Below are positions 1-12,420 of a stretch of DNA of 64,000 bases, one piece after another. The DNA is from Erigeron canadensis (taxonomy: Eukaryota; Streptophyta; Magnoliopsida; Asterales; Asteraceae), in contig NC_057761.1 in the NCBI RefSeq assembly GCF_010389155.1, positions 498,501-562,500 of the forward strand. The letters are read 5' to 3'. A model generated the notes under the pieces. It searched no databases. It saw only the letters and a list, made by a program, of their open reading frames with translations, and was not told where the DNA came from. The translations under genes were made by a program, and so were the position numbers. Position 1 is the stretch's first letter; every line of letters starts with the position of its first letter.

Positions 1-555
1 CTTTCTATTGGTCCATTTTGTTAGTGGTTGTCCCCACCATGTGCCAGCCTTTTATTTATTTTATTTCCTTATTATTTTTATTATAATTTCGTTGATTCCT
101 AGGCAGATAGTTATCTATAAATAGGGGCTCATTTTCCTTGTAAGAACTTAAGTTATGTTGAATTGAATGAAATTAATAGAGCAACCTCTATTTCTTACAA
201 AATCTTCATTTACCTTTATGGATCTTTGATCTTGGTGGTTTGGAGTCGCCCCTTTATCTATATTTGTGGTGACTTGTTCTTTATCAAATATAGTGGTGAG
301 GTCTTAAACCTTCGACTCCTTTATCTGTGTTTGTGGTGGCTAGACATTTATCAAACATAGTGGTGGGTTGGAGTGTTTCCTTTATCCTTGATTCCGGTGG
401 CTTAGCCTTTACGAGTCTTGGTGGTGGATTCTTTATCTATCATTTTTACTTTTATTGTGTTGTTTATTGTTTGTTTTCATATAAAATCAGAAAATACCAA
501 AAATAGTCGTTTTAAATTCCGTTGTGCTTAGCTTTTCGCATGATTTACGCATCCA
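1..555 (+). repeat. 5' LTR of element A (left end cut by window)
   Basis: Base 1 aligns with about 5459 in the 3' LTR, so roughly 70 bp are missing at the left edge. A TATA box (TATAAATA, 116-123) lies where the LTR promoter is expected and has an exact counterpart at 5576-5583. The end reads GATTTACGCATCCA just before the primer-binding site. This LTR retains 63 bp (about 158-220) that the 3' LTR has lost. Confidence 0.9.
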
Positions 556-557
556 AT

Positions 558-570
558 TGGTATTAGAGCC
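558..570 (+). other. Primer-binding site of element A (tRNA-iMet type)
   Basis: TGGTATTAGAGCC lies two bases after the LTR end. It matches the plant initiator-Met primer site TGGTATCAGAGCC except for one C-to-T change. Confidence 0.85.
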
Positions 571-671
571 AGGTTTGAAAAAGGTTTCTTAATCTTTTTC
601 GCCCGTGGGTTTTGTTGTTTAGTTGCCTGTTGTTTAGATCTGTTATTGTTGAGTTTGATTGTTAAGTATTA

Positions 672-1710
672 ATGGCTTATAGAAGAAATATAAAATTAGA
701 AGAAGCTCATAATGCTAGGAGAGATAGGCAGATTGAAGATCTATAAGAAACACTTGGTAGGGTTGTTAATCTATTAGAAGATGGTGGTTTAAGGTTTAAT
801 AGGGAACGTGTTGTAGGTGAAAGGGATGATGAATCTCCAGATCCTAGTGATAGATCTGATAGTATTCATAGATCCTCTAGTGATTCTGATGATGGGTCTA
901 ATCAGTCTAGAAGAAGGCATAGGAGACATAAGGATGATACTAAAGATATTAAAATAGATCCACCAGATTTTATTGGTTCTTCAAATCCTGAAGATTATTT
1001 TGAATGGGTTCAGGTGATGGATAGAATAATGGAGATAAAAGGGTATGATGATAAGAAAAGTTTTAAGGTTACCATTATTAGGTTGAAAAAGTATGCTTCA
1101 TCCTGGTATGATAATATGAAAGATGAAAGAAATTATAAAGGGAAAAGCAGAATCAAGACTTGGTCTAAACTGAAGGAAGTTATGCAGAAGAGATTTGTTC
1201 CTCAGTCGTACAAGCAAGATCAATATCTTCAGATGAACAATATGAAGCAAGGCTCAAAAGAAGTTGTGGAGTATATTAGGGAATTCGAGCAATTGAAGAC
1301 TCGAACTGGTGTGAAAGAAGCTGAAGAACATACTATTGCCAGATACCTTGGTGGGTTGAATGCATCTATTACTGAGAAGATATAGAATTGCAGCCCATCT
1401 GGACATATGAAGGTGCTTGCAAATTGGCTCTCCAGATTGAGAAGCAACTGAAGAAGAAGGTCCAGTACAAGCCTTTTACTAAGACTTCTTCTAGTTCTAG
1501 TCAACCAATTAGTCAGTCAGTTCTGAAGCCCAGTACAACTGGTCAACAGTCCTTCAGAGGCAAAGAAAAGGAAACTGGGGGATTCAAGGAGCCAGTTGAA
1601 AAAAAATGTTTTAAGTGTCATGGTTTTGGTCACTTCTAGGCACAGTGCCCCAACCAAAGAGCACTCACTGCTAAGGAGATTGAAAGCTTACTAGATGTTG
1701 ACACTGAAGA
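672..1710 (+). pseudogene. gag pseudogene of element A
   Basis: The reading frame starts at ATG 672 and is stopped at once by TAA (738-740), where CAA is expected. It then runs through a typical gag core (DPPDFIGSSNPEDYFEWV, about 957-1010; QKRFVPQSY, about 1186-1212). A TA duplication near 1381-1384 shifts the frame. The CCHC zinc knuckle (CFKCHGFGHF, then an amber codon at 1637-1639 where CAG is expected, then AQC) is interrupted. Gag would package element RNA; this copy cannot make it. Both stop codons at glutamine positions fit C-to-T decay. Confidence 0.85.
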
Positions 1711-1720
1711 AGGTGAACCA

Positions 1721-4700
1721 GTGTTTGATGATGATGAAAGTGAAGAAACATATGTTGGTGCAGATATTGGAAAAATGTTGGTCGTGAGAAGAGTGATGCA
1801 TGCTAATGAAGTTGTAACTGATGCCGCCCAGAGAGAGAATACATTCCATTCCAGATGTACTGTTAAAGGCAAGGTGTGTGATCTGATCATCGATGGTGGG
1901 AGTTGTGCTAATGCTGCTTCTACTTACATGGTAGAGAAACTGGAGTTACCAACAGTAAAGCATCCTCGTCCATACAAGTTGCAATGGCTAAGTGAATAAT
2001 CTGAGGTAAAAGTCAGTCGACAAGTTACTATTCCTTTTTCCATTGGATCTGTTTATGAAAATAAAATTGTTTGTGATGTTGTCCCTATGGATGCTTGTCA
2101 TGTTTTACTGGGTAGACCTTGGTTATTTGATAATGATGTATTTCATAATGGTCGTGCTAATTCTTATTCATTATTTGTAAGTGGTAAGAAAATCACTTTG
2201 ACTTCTCTAAAACCTAATGAGTTATTTAAAAGTTAATAAGAAGGACCAACCCAGTAAGTCTTTATTTATGTCACAAACTGAAGTTGAATAAGAACTCAAT
2301 GGAGGTACTTCAGTCATGATGTTACTGGTGCTTGAGCGTACTGAAGACAAGGAGTTCACTGGAGTCCCTGGTCTCCTGAAGTCTCTACTGAAAGAGTTCA
2401 CTGATGTCTTTCCTGAAGACCTACCTGAAGGTTTACCGCCAGTAAGAGGTATTGAACACCAGATTGACTTGGTTCCTGGTTCAGTCCTCCCAAATAAAGC
2501 TGCTTACAGATGTTCTCCAACTAAAGCAAAGGAGTTGCAAAGGCAGGTGGATGAGTTGGTTGTTAAAGGGTATGTGAGAGCAAGTATGAGTCCTTGTTCA
2601 GTCCCAGCTCTTCTGGTTCCCAAGAAATATGGTTCGATGAGAATTTGTGTTGATAGCATGGCCATAAATAATATAACAATTAAGTATAGATATCTCATTC
2701 CCAGATTGGATGATATGCTTGATGAATTACATGGTTCCAGTGTATTTTCTAAAATTGATCTCAGAAGTGGCTATCACCAGATTCGAATGAGAGATGGAGA
2801 TGAATGGAAGACTGCTTTCAAAATCAACGGAGGCCTTTATGAATGGTTAGTAATGCCTTTTGGTTTATCTAATGCTCCCAATACTTTTATGAGGTTAATG
2901 AATGAAGTTCTCAGGCCACTTATTGGAAAATTTGTTGTTGTTTATTTTGATGACATTCTGGTATATTCAAAATCTGAAGCTGAACATGTTGATCATTTAA
3001 GAAGTGTGTTTGAATTACTGAGAAAACACCATTTGTATGGCAAATTAGAAAAATGTGATTTCATGGTGGAAAGTGTAATATTTCTTGGTTATGCGGTATC
3101 AAAAGAAGGTATTTCCATGGATCCTTCTAAACTGGAAGCCATCAGATGATGGCTAGTTCCTACTACTATCACTGAAGTAAGAAGTTTTCATGGACTGACA
3201 TCATTTTATAGATGGTTTATTAAGAATTTCTCTACAGTTGTGGCTCCTATTACTGATTGTCTGAAGAGAGGTATATTTGACTGGTCTAAGTCAGCCCAAC
3301 TAGCATTCGAATCACTGAAGGAGAAGCTCAGTTCAACTCCAGTTCTATCTTTGCCAGATTTTGATCAGTTGTTCGAGTTAGAATGTGACGCCAGTGGAGT
3401 AGGTGTTGGTGCAGTTTTGGTGCAGGCAGGGCGTCCAGTTGCTTATTTTAGTGAAAAGCTTAATGGCTCCAAACTAAAATATAGCACCTATGACAAAGAG
3501 TTTTATGCAATTATTCGTGCTATCAATCACTGGTCACATTATCTGAAGCCAAAACAGTTTGTTCAATTTTCTGACCATGAAGCACTGAAGTACATTAACG
3601 GTCAGCACAAGCTTAATGCTAGACATGCAAAATGGGTAGAATATTTACAGTCTTATTCTTTTGTTTTTAAACACAAAGCTGGAGTAGCTAATGTTGTTGC
3701 TGATGCACTATCTAGAAGATATTCATTATTGTCAAATTTGGAAGCAAGAGTTCTTGGATTTTCTTTCATAAAAAAATTATATGCTGTTGATCCAGACTAT
3801 TCTAATCGTCTCACTGAAGCTAACCAGAAATGACCGTTTCTTGTTCAAGATGGTTTCTTGTTTAAAAATGGAAAGTTGTGTATCCCAAGGGGTTCTATTA
3901 GAGATTTATTGATAATGGAAGCACATGGAGGAGGTTTAGCTGGTCATTTTGGCATTAACAAAACTGGAGAGATTCTGACTGAACACTTTTACTGGCCAAG
4001 TTTGCTGAAGGATGTTCAGAATATTATCGGTCGTTGCCCAACTTGTCATCAAGCAAAGGCTACTTTTCACAAAGGATTGTATACTCCTCTTCCAGTTCCA
4101 TGTCAGCCATGGGAAGATCTTAGTATGGATTTCATCGTTGCACTGCCCAGAACCCAAAGGGGAAAAGATTCTATAATGGTGGTTGTTGATCGATTTTCGA
4201 AAATGGCCCATTTTGTTCCTTGCAATACTACAAATGATACTTCAGCAGTGGCAAACTTATTTTTCAAAGAAATTGTTCATTTACATAGGATTCCAAAAAC
4301 AATTGTTTCAGATAGAGATGTCAAGTTTTTGAGTTAAATCTGGAAGACACTATGGAGACTGATGGGTACCAGATTCATGTTCAGTACGTTTCATCATCCT
4401 TAGACTGATGGACAAACTAAAGTTACTAACAGAACCATTGGTATGCTGTTGAGATCATTGGTGAAGAAAACTTTAAAAGATTGGGATCTGAAACTAGCTC
4501 ATGCAGAATTTGCTTTCAATAGAGCTCCTAATTATTCTACTAAGAAATCCCCATTCGAAATTTGTTATGGAGTCAATCCTTTAACTCCCATTGATCTGAT
4601 CCCATTTTCGATTGAACCTAAGGCAAGTATTGAAGCTGAGGTCAAAGAGAAAGAAATTAAGAAAATTCATGAACAGGTGAAGGCTAAAAATGAAAAGACT

Positions 4701-5257
4701 AATAAAGAATACAAGACAAGAGCAAACAAGTCCAGAAAACAACACAGTTTTGCTCCAGGTGATCTTGTTTGGGTGCATCTGAGAAAAGAAAGATTTCCAT
4801 CAAAACGTAAAAACAAGTTGATGCCAAGAGCTGAAGGACCCTTCAAAATTTTGGAGAAAAATTTGGTGAAAACGCTTATAAAATTGAGTTACCTAGAGAT
4901 ATGGCAGTTTCAAGTACTTTTAATGTGGGTGATCTAATGCCGTACCTGGAGGATGAGTACCTCGAGGACTTGAGGACAAGTCCTTTTTTAGAGGAGGAGA
5001 TTGATGCGGAAATGGCAAGGCTTAATGAACTGGTAGGCACCAGTGAACTGGAGAATAGAAATGAACTGAAGGAAAGTGAACTGGTGATGCCATCTGAACA
5101 AGCCATGTTGATTCTACCAGCAGTGGCTCATTTTAGGCAAGTCTTCACTGAACCAGTCCAGTCGCCAGTGATAACACTTCTCCAATGGAAGGGAGTTCCA
5201 GTGACTATAAGCCGTGACGCGCCAGTAAAGTCCACTGAAGCACTCCAGTGGTACTGA
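1721..5257 (+). pseudogene. pol pseudogene of element A (PR-RT-RH-IN)
   Basis: Domains in order: protease near 1885 (IIDGGSCANAAS); reverse transcriptase 2430-3100 with the catalytic FDDILVYS at about 2947-2970; RNase H 3380-3720 (ECDASGVGVGAVL); integrase from about 3900 with its zinc-binding CPTCHQ and the SDRDVKF segment. In-frame stops lie at 3147-3149, 3831-3833 (tryptophan expected), 4335-4337 and about 4401 (CAG to TAG). The frame changes between 2000 and 2316, and an extra T near 4862 moves the integrase tail to another frame that runs to 5257. The tail beyond 5000 is rich in short ELxx and CCAGT repeats. This is non-functional; the order RT-RH-IN separates it from Ty1/copia. Confidence 0.88.
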
Positions 5258-5387
5258 AGCACTCCAGATGAATGCTCCAGATTTATATTCCAGTTTCCAA
5301 ATAATAGAATGGTTCTGAAGTCACGTGTCTGGTGGACCCAATAAGAGAAGGTGGATGATAGTTGTGATAAAGACAAAAAGATGGGCG

Positions 5388-5953
5388 TGTGACAACGTTA
5401 TTCCTAACAGTTTGTGGGCCCGGCTGCAGAAGGATTATTTTTAGAAGCTTTATGTGTGCTCTTTTGATTGGTCCATTTTGTTAGTGGTTGTCTCCACCAT
5501 GTGCCAACCTTTTATTTATTTTATTTCCTTATTATTTTTATTATAGTTTCGATGATTCCTAGGCAGGTAGTTATCTATAAATAGGGGCTCATTTTCCTTG
5601 TAAGAACTTAAGTTATGGATCTTTGATCTTGGTGGTTTGGAGTGTCCCCTTTATCTATATTTGTGGTGACTTGTTCTTTATCAAATATAGTGGTGAGGTC
5701 TTAAACGTTCGACTCCTTTATCTGTGTTTGTGGTGGCTAGACCTTTATCAAACATAGTGGTGGGTTGGAGTGTGTTTCCTTTATCCTTAATTCCGGTGAC
5801 TTAGCCTTTACGAGTCTTGGTGGTGGATTCTTTATCTATCATTTTTACTTTTATTGTGTTGTTTGTCGTTTGTTTTCATATAAAATCAGAAAATACCAAA
5901 AATAGTCGTTTTAAATTCCATTGTGCTTAGTTTTTCGCGTGATTTACGCATCA
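5388..5953 (+). repeat. 3' LTR of element A
   Basis: It begins TGTGACAACG after a purine-rich stretch (AGACAAAAAGATGGG, 5371-5385, a weak polypurine tract) and ends GATTTACGCATCA. Compared with the 5' LTR it lacks 63 bp after AAGTTATG (about 5617), a deletion flanked by the 5-base repeat TTATG. Confidence 0.88.
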
Positions 5954-8090
5954 CATGTGTTTGAAAATAAATTTATTTGTGTCATTGGTCCGCATCAAAT
6001 ACATATACTTGAATGTCAAGTATATGATCACAATTATGTTTATACTTTAAATCTTAATTATCTTTCATAATAATATCACATTATGATTAAAACTGATTCT
6101 AAAAAATTCTTATAATAGAGAAATTATTGTAGCATGTGTCTTGTGTAATGACCAATAATGACAGTGACGAACCAGTGATTATTGTACTACAACTTGCAAA
6201 GTCTAACACTTAGAACCATATATCTTCAAAATTATAAGCTTTTATGAATTAAATTTATTAAGCTCTAATAATGATATTATCGTAAACCTCGTGTCCAGTG
6301 TTGGACACGGGTATAAAATCTAATACTATTACTAATTACCAATATACAACATATTAACATAATGAACCAAATTGTCTTATTGAATCTGGATGGTTGTTTT
6401 TACCATGCTTTTGAAATAATAGGTCATGGGTTATTTTCTTACGAGAGATAGTGTCCGCGTATTGTGGCGATAAGATAGTGGGGTAATAGGTCATAGGAGA
6501 TGATAAGACATAGAGTGTGATAGCCAAATGTGTTATCCGTACGGGCTCTGCCATCATATTTAAAATTTTGTCAAAAGTATATCGAATGATATATCTAATG
6601 AAAGGGCATGAAAGTTTAAGAACACCCATATAATTTTTATAATTTATCGATATACGGTTTTTGAGATAAAAAATTTTGAATGATTTAGAAGAATAAAATG
6701 ATTTATGGAGAAGAGAGAATTAAATGAGTGGTTGAAATTTGAGGAGGGTAAAAAATTTAGTGGTTGAAATTCAAGGTTATTATAGGTATATTAGGTAGAG
6801 ATATTTAAAATTAGCAAATAAGGTATAGGGATAAGAGTATTTTGGGTAGTTCAAATTATCTTTTTTTTAAAAGAACAAAAAAAGGGACAAAATAGTTTAT
6901 AAGATAGTATTAGATATTAGATATATTTCTTTTGTATCATACTTTAAAGTCCAAACAACACTCCTGGGTCCTGAGTGACTCTAACTCTTGAAAATGAAAT
7001 GGGGTAATAATAGGCTGTTTGGCCCAAATAGTTTGGTTCCTTATGGACTTTTTTTAGTCCAACTTTTATTTTTCTGGGTTCGGGTGTTTTGGCCTACTTG
7101 GTCTATGTTTTGATGTTGCCACTACTTCAGTTTCTAAGGGCCATTTGGTTATGAAAAACATTTTTTGTTTTTCATTTTTGTTTTTTAAGAAAAACATGAA
7201 AAATAGAACATACGTTTTAATCATGGTTTTTTTAGAATGTTTTCCAATAAAAAAAATAATTTTTTTTATAATGTTTTCTAAGAAAACAAAAAATAATGTT
7301 TTTCACCAAAGCAAGATGTTGTCTAACAACACAACTCCACTGTTAAACAAACACACCCTTAATGTCTTGTACATGTTCATAAGATATTTAATGTACTCAA
7401 ATCATAAGAGCTGATAAAAAAATTATGGAGTACGAAACCTTTTAACACAGGTTTAAAAACAGAATAACAATCTATGATAATTTATTCGGTACATAAAAAT
7501 TAAATCCTACCGTCTATATTATAGAGATATGTCCCTCATTTAATCGAAAACGGGTAAGTGTTACTAAATATCGTAGATGTAATAAGTATTCAATCTTATT
7601 TATATCAATGAAAAATTGCGATGACATACAATTTTTTAAAAATTGTATTACCACACATCCTTCTAATTTAATTATGACATCATACTTTTTTATTTAAAAT
7701 TCAAAATATTCTTTTTTTAAATTTGTATCATTAATATAGATTTTTATTAAATGTCCATATTATTATGTAAATCACTTTTTTTTTTGTTATAATAGACCGA
7801 AAACTATGAGTTTTTTTTCCTTTCAAATAACATTTTTTTTTTTGCCAACCGAATGTGTTTTAACGTGTGTCCACAACTATACAACTTTTCTTTCCATTTA
7901 GTTTTGTTTTTTACGTAATAAATTATCACAACTTTTCAACTTATGTAACGTTGTTATTATACATTTTAATATGACAACATATTTTAAAACTACTGGGGTA
8001 TAATTCGATTTATTTGCAAAGCATCTATTCATTAACCCGGGTTGATGAGTTTGTGTTGTTGGATTACTATGATGGCATTGAGCTTTTAGT
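5954..8090. other. AT-rich spacer, mostly unassigned
   Basis: No gene is supported here. Between 7145 and 7330 the sequence is T-rich low complexity, and the short ORF it yields is not credible. The part 6290-6905 is a diverged member of the Helitron-like family also seen at 36165-37078 and is listed separately. I see nothing else to annotate. Confidence 0.6.
6290..6905 (-). repeat. Helitron-like non-autonomous repeat, copy 1
   Basis: The segment matches, on the minus strand, the repeats at 36165-36650 (minus) and 36668-37078 (plus). Shared landmarks are ATGGGTGTTCTTAAA, the following CATGCCCTTTCATTAGATAT segment, and the GC-rich end around 6450-6480 (CGCGTATTGTGGCG). No transposase is encoded. 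The family call is inferred from end structure. Confidence 0.5.
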
Positions 8091-8091
8091 A

Positions 8092-8290
8092 TGCATACAA
8101 TTTCATTAAATTGACTTTCGCTTATGTCATCATTTAGATTAAATTTAATTTAAAAATTATAATAATTATTATCCAAATATATTATTATATATTTATATTA
8201 ATTTGTAGAAAAAGACTCAATAATTTACACTTTTTTGCTTTCAATCAATAATTTACACTTTTTAACCCTGAATACTTTTGATCATGATAA
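8092..8290 (-). repeat. Inverted arm of a dispersed AT-rich repeat
   Basis: The complement of this stretch contains AAAAAGTGTAAATTATTGA and AATATATTTGGATAAT, the same order as at 8971-9235, 9271-9415 and 9421-9650. It therefore forms an inverted repeat with those copies across about 700 bp. Confidence 0.6.
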
Positions 8291-8699
8291 AGTTGATGTA
8301 CGAATATTCACAAAGCACAAGTATATAATTGATGCACGATTTCATAATTGACGGTGATTTTCATTGAAAAAAAACTATTATTTTATTTGTTTTATTTTAA
8401 TACTTTTTTATTTTACTTAGAACCATACTAAACAATATTATACTAAACAATAAATATAATACAAACAATGATGAAATATTTGCTAAACAACAATGATGAA
8501 AAATAATAGTTATATAGATACAACATAAATATTTAGATACATGCAATATAAATCTTTAAAATTAGCTACACACAAAAACAAAATGCATGAAGCTTATTAC
8601 ACTTTGGTACATAAATATTTGTTCACGACATATTTAGTACATAGGCCATATTGGGCGACCACTAAGGCCCAATTTCAAGTATCCAAATTTTTTAAATTA

Positions 8700-8906
8700 A
8701 CTCGTGATATTAGTTATATACTTTTTATTTCTCTTTTTATAAAAGGTAAACTAGAAACAATATTTATATAAAGTTAATTTTTATATGTTTTTTTTTAAGT
8801 TTTCGTATTCATTAAGTTGTAATATTCGTCATACACTTTTTGTTTCACAATTATTATAAGATTTATATAGCTTGAGACTACCCGTCTAATGGACGAGCCT
8901 GAGCAA
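8700..8906 (+). mobile_element. Helitron-like 3' end, decayed
   Basis: It ends with a hairpin (CCCGTCTAATGGACGAG, 8881-8897) followed by CCTGAGCAATTT. The reverse complement of 11797-11930 carries the intact form: CCCGTCCAATGGACGGG, CCTGAGCA, then CTAGT. A hairpin a few bases before CTRR is the Helitron 3' signature. Here the terminal CTAG has been lost. Confidence 0.6.
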
Positions 8907-8970
8907 TTTAAACATTAAATATAAATACCTTTGTAACACTTAAAAAAAATTTAAAAAATCCTCTCAATTT

Positions 8971-9650
8971 GATGGCTAAAACTAAATATAAATTAAGTAT
9001 CCAGGGCTAAAAATGTAAATTATTTATGAAAAACAAAAAAGTGTAAATTAATGAGACTTTTTCTACAAATTAATATAAATACTAATATAATAATATATTT
9101 GGATAATGATTATTATGATTTTTAATTTATAGTTAATCTAAATGATGACATAATCGAGAGTCAATTTGATAAAATTGAGCGATTCGATTGGTTAATAAGT
9201 TATTAGTTCAATTGTCTTATAGTATATACTAGATAAATGATTAAAAATTTTATAAGAACTCTTCAAGTTAATGGCTAAAAATAAATACAAAATAAGTATT
9301 TAAGGGTAAAAAGTGTAAATTATTGATGAAATACAAAAAAAGTATAAATTTATGAGACTTTTTTTACAATAACTAATATAAATACTAATATACTAATATA
9401 TTTGGATGATGATTAAAGTTGATGGCTAAAAATAAATATAAATTAAGTATTTAGGGGTAAAAAGTGTAAATTAATGAGACTTTTTCTACAAATACTAATA
9501 TAATAATATATTTGGATAATGATTATTAGGATTTTTAATTTATAGTTAATTTAAATGATAGCATAAGCGATCGTCAATTTGATAAAATTGAACGATTTGA
9601 TTGGTTAATAAGTCATTAAGTCAACTGTTTTATGGTATATACTAAGATTA
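8971..9650 (+). repeat. Three direct copies of an AT-rich repeat
   Basis: The units start at 8971, about 9260 and 9421. Each begins GATGGCTAAAA.TAAATA.AA and continues through AAAAAGTGTAAATTA, then AATATATTTGGAT. The first and third run on to a shared segment (AATTTGATAAAATTGA.CGATT) and GATTGGTTAATAAGT. The middle copy is cut short. No coding potential was seen. Confidence 0.6.
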
Positions 9651-10801
9651 AGATGATGTTGTCTAGAATTATAGACGTTTATAGATGTTGTGTGGTTGTC
9701 GTGACCATCCTTGATCGCTACGTCTCTAGACATTATATTAGACCGTTGTTATCAATTTCCGTTCTAATTGTTTTTTTACATGTTTTCATCTATAAATATC
9801 ATGTACATTGTTTGAGATTTCGTTAATCATATCAACGCGCCTGTATGTTATGAGAGACAGCAATCTAGTAGGGGTATTAAACTAATACATATTTATTCGT
9901 GTCCATAGGTTTTAGGTTTGAAATTAGTAGATCTCAAAATTGTCACATGGGGATGGAATTTTAAAATGGAAGTAAATGCACAATTTAAGCACTATCAACG
10001 GAAGGAAACTTGGACCATGTGGGTGTCTGACCACCGTGTGGTGTACATATATGGTGTTGTAACCGAATTTTTTTTTATAAAAAAATCTAAAACTTTTGAT
10101 AATAAGAGCCTTAAATTTTATCATTAGTACATTAGTAGACGTATGAAAAGTGTTAATATATGTATAAAATCAAACTTATATGTTTTCAAATTATAAAACA
10201 TTGCTTTTTATATATTTGATAACATAAAACTAACTGGTGGGAATCGTGAGTTTGTCACTTTATCTAAAATTATAAAAGATTTCGTTAATTATATGTTTGA
10301 GATTGTGAGTTTGTCACTAACAAAACAATAATAATAAATGGTAGTGGTCAAATCGTGAAGGTGGACAACCACTACTCATTTGTTGTTTTTTTTTCCCCAC
10401 TGATTCGTCACTTTATCTAAAACTTGTACGGAGTAATATTTATAGCTTAACATTTTTGGTATCTCGAACATATCGCTTTAAAATAGTGTGGGCTCCCTGT
10501 CTGTAATGGTAAATCTGGTAGAATAAAAGTGCGCCCCTATCATTAATAGTCTGGTAGGGTTACCAAAAATATGGTCGAGATACCAGGCGCCATATTTATT
10601 TATCTAATCAATTACGATCAGGTAATGATCAATTATCCTAAATTGTTAGCCTAAAAATATTCCTAATTAATAAGATTGTGACATGTAGAAAATCAGGGGA
10701 TGAGATTAGGAAAGAGAATTAATGGTATCCACATGTCACCATCTAAAGTTATTAGGAAGATTTGTAGACTAACTTTTTAAAAAGATAAATCATTTTCCCT
10801 A

Positions 10802-10990
10802 TCTATACTATATTATAAAGGGGTAATCTCATATATCCCATTTCTAACTATTAAAATTAACATGTATGCCCAACTAAATAACATAATATCAGATATAACC
10901 ATTTTAAGTATTAATTGTCTCACATTTACCTATTTTATTGAAAGTTTTAATGAGAATAATTTCACATAATTAAATTCTCATTCATACCCT
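10802..10990 (+). mobile_element. Helitron-like 5' end
   Basis: An A is followed by TCTATACTATATTATAAAGG, a form common at plant Helitron 5' ends (insertion between A and T). A matching 3' terminus on this strand could not be fixed, so the right boundary is arbitrary. Confidence 0.4.
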
Positions 10991-11796
10991 TGAAATAATA
11001 TTTACCCAAAACCAAAATATACATCTTACAAATTATTTACAAATCTTAGACATGATATATCATGCCTATAGATGTTTTTATTTTTTAAATTGATCTCGTT
11101 GACTGAATAATCTACCAATATATATATAATAAGGTCATAAATTCATTATTAAGTAAATAGGAACCCTTAGATGAGTTTCAATTTTGATATAGAACCATTA
11201 GATCAAATTTAATTATTTCATCTTTATAGAATGGCGATATTAATACTTATACTTTTTATGGTTAGACAAAAAATCCCCCTTTAAATGATGTACACCTAAA
11301 TAAAGTTATCGTTATTGATAACCTTAATTGAAATTAAAATTGTTAATACGTGAGTGTTTTTAATTAATTTTTTTTACAAGTGAATTTTACCTCAGACGCG
11401 TATGATGTATGTTAATCGCACAACGAAAGGGTGTCACATTAAGCGTATCTTAAATAGCCTTTCTCACCATACCACCTCATTTATTGGAAAATACCGTTGA
11501 AGAGAACCTATCAAGGCTCGAACTCGAGACCGTGGAGTAAACTCCCCCGGGGCCCCGCATAGCAGGTTTAGTGAAACACCCCTATTTAATTTATTTTAAT
11601 AATCATCTTTTACACTTTCCCTCTAATATGTATACTTTTAATAATCATGTTTTATACTTTCTCTCTTATATATAAAATTTTAATCTAATTAGAAAAAAAA
11701 AAGTTTTATTTCCTTATCGATAAGCGACTTTTACTTCGACGGCCAATTAACTCAATTGATACAGCTTTCTCTCCTACAAAATTTTATATTATATTA

Positions 11797-12420
11797 CTAG
11801 TGCTCAGGCCCGTCCATTGGACGGGTAGGCTAAAAAAATATAAATCTTATAATAATTGTGAAATAAAAAGTGTATGACCAATATCACAACTTAATGAATA
11901 CGAATTGAAAGCAAAAAAATAATTTCATATAAATATTGATTCCGTTTTACCCCTTTTTTTCAACTTTAGTTAAATAAAAAGAGAAACAAAAAGTGTATGA
12001 CCAATATCACAACTTAATCAATACGAAAGTTAAAGAAGAAAAATATAAAAATTAACTCAACATAAATATTGATTCAAGTTTACCCCTTTTTTTCAGCTTT
12101 AGTTAAATATAAAGAGAAACAAAAAGTGTATGACCAATATTACAACTTAATCAATACGAACGTTAAAAAAGAAACATGTGAAAATTAACTCCATATAAAT
12201 ATTGATTCAAGTTTAGCCTTTTTTTTCAAGTTTAGTTGAATATAAAGAGAAACAAAAAGTGTATGACCAATATCACAACTTAATCAATACGAAATTTAAA
12301 GAAGAAACATATGAAAATTAACTCCATATAAATATTGATTCCATTTTTTTTTTACTTTCAACTTTAGTTAAATATAAAGAAAAAGAAATTAAAAGTGTAG
12401 AGTATATAATTTGAAAAATA
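11797..12420 (-). mobile_element. Helitron-like 3' end with expanded tandem repeat
   Basis: Read on the minus strand it finishes CCCGTCCAATGGACGGG, CCTGAGCA, CTAGT. Adjacent to the terminus are four full copies plus one partial copy of a 123-135 bp unit, marked by TGTATGACCA at 11871, 11994, 12127 and 12260 and a degenerate form near 12394. The related decayed end at 8700-8906 has only one unit, so the array was expanded here. The 5' terminus was not identified. Confidence 0.65.

Larger units (their letters stand above)
1..5953 (+). mobile_element. Ty3/gypsy LTR retrotransposon, decayed, CRM-like (element A)
   Basis: Two near-identical LTRs (1-555 and 5388-5953) bracket a primer-binding site and a gag-protease-RT-RNase H-integrase order, which is the Ty3/gypsy layout. 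The coding part is broken by many stops and frameshifts, so the copy is dead. No chromodomain was recognised. The integrase tail (FNVGDLMPYLEDE then LEDLRTSPF, about 4917-4990) resembles the tail of CRM-type chromoviruses, so I place it near that clade with moderate confidence. The 5' end lies outside the window, so the target duplication cannot be tested; the 3' flank begins CATGT. Confidence 0.9.

Noticed and set aside
8541..8771. 76-codon ORF in AT-rich DNA
   Set aside because: No motif, and it overlaps the Helitron-like 3' segment.
11500..11545. B-box-like GAGTTCGAGCC on the minus strand, candidate SINE or tRNA
   Set aside because: No A box at proper spacing, no tRNA fold and no target duplications were found.
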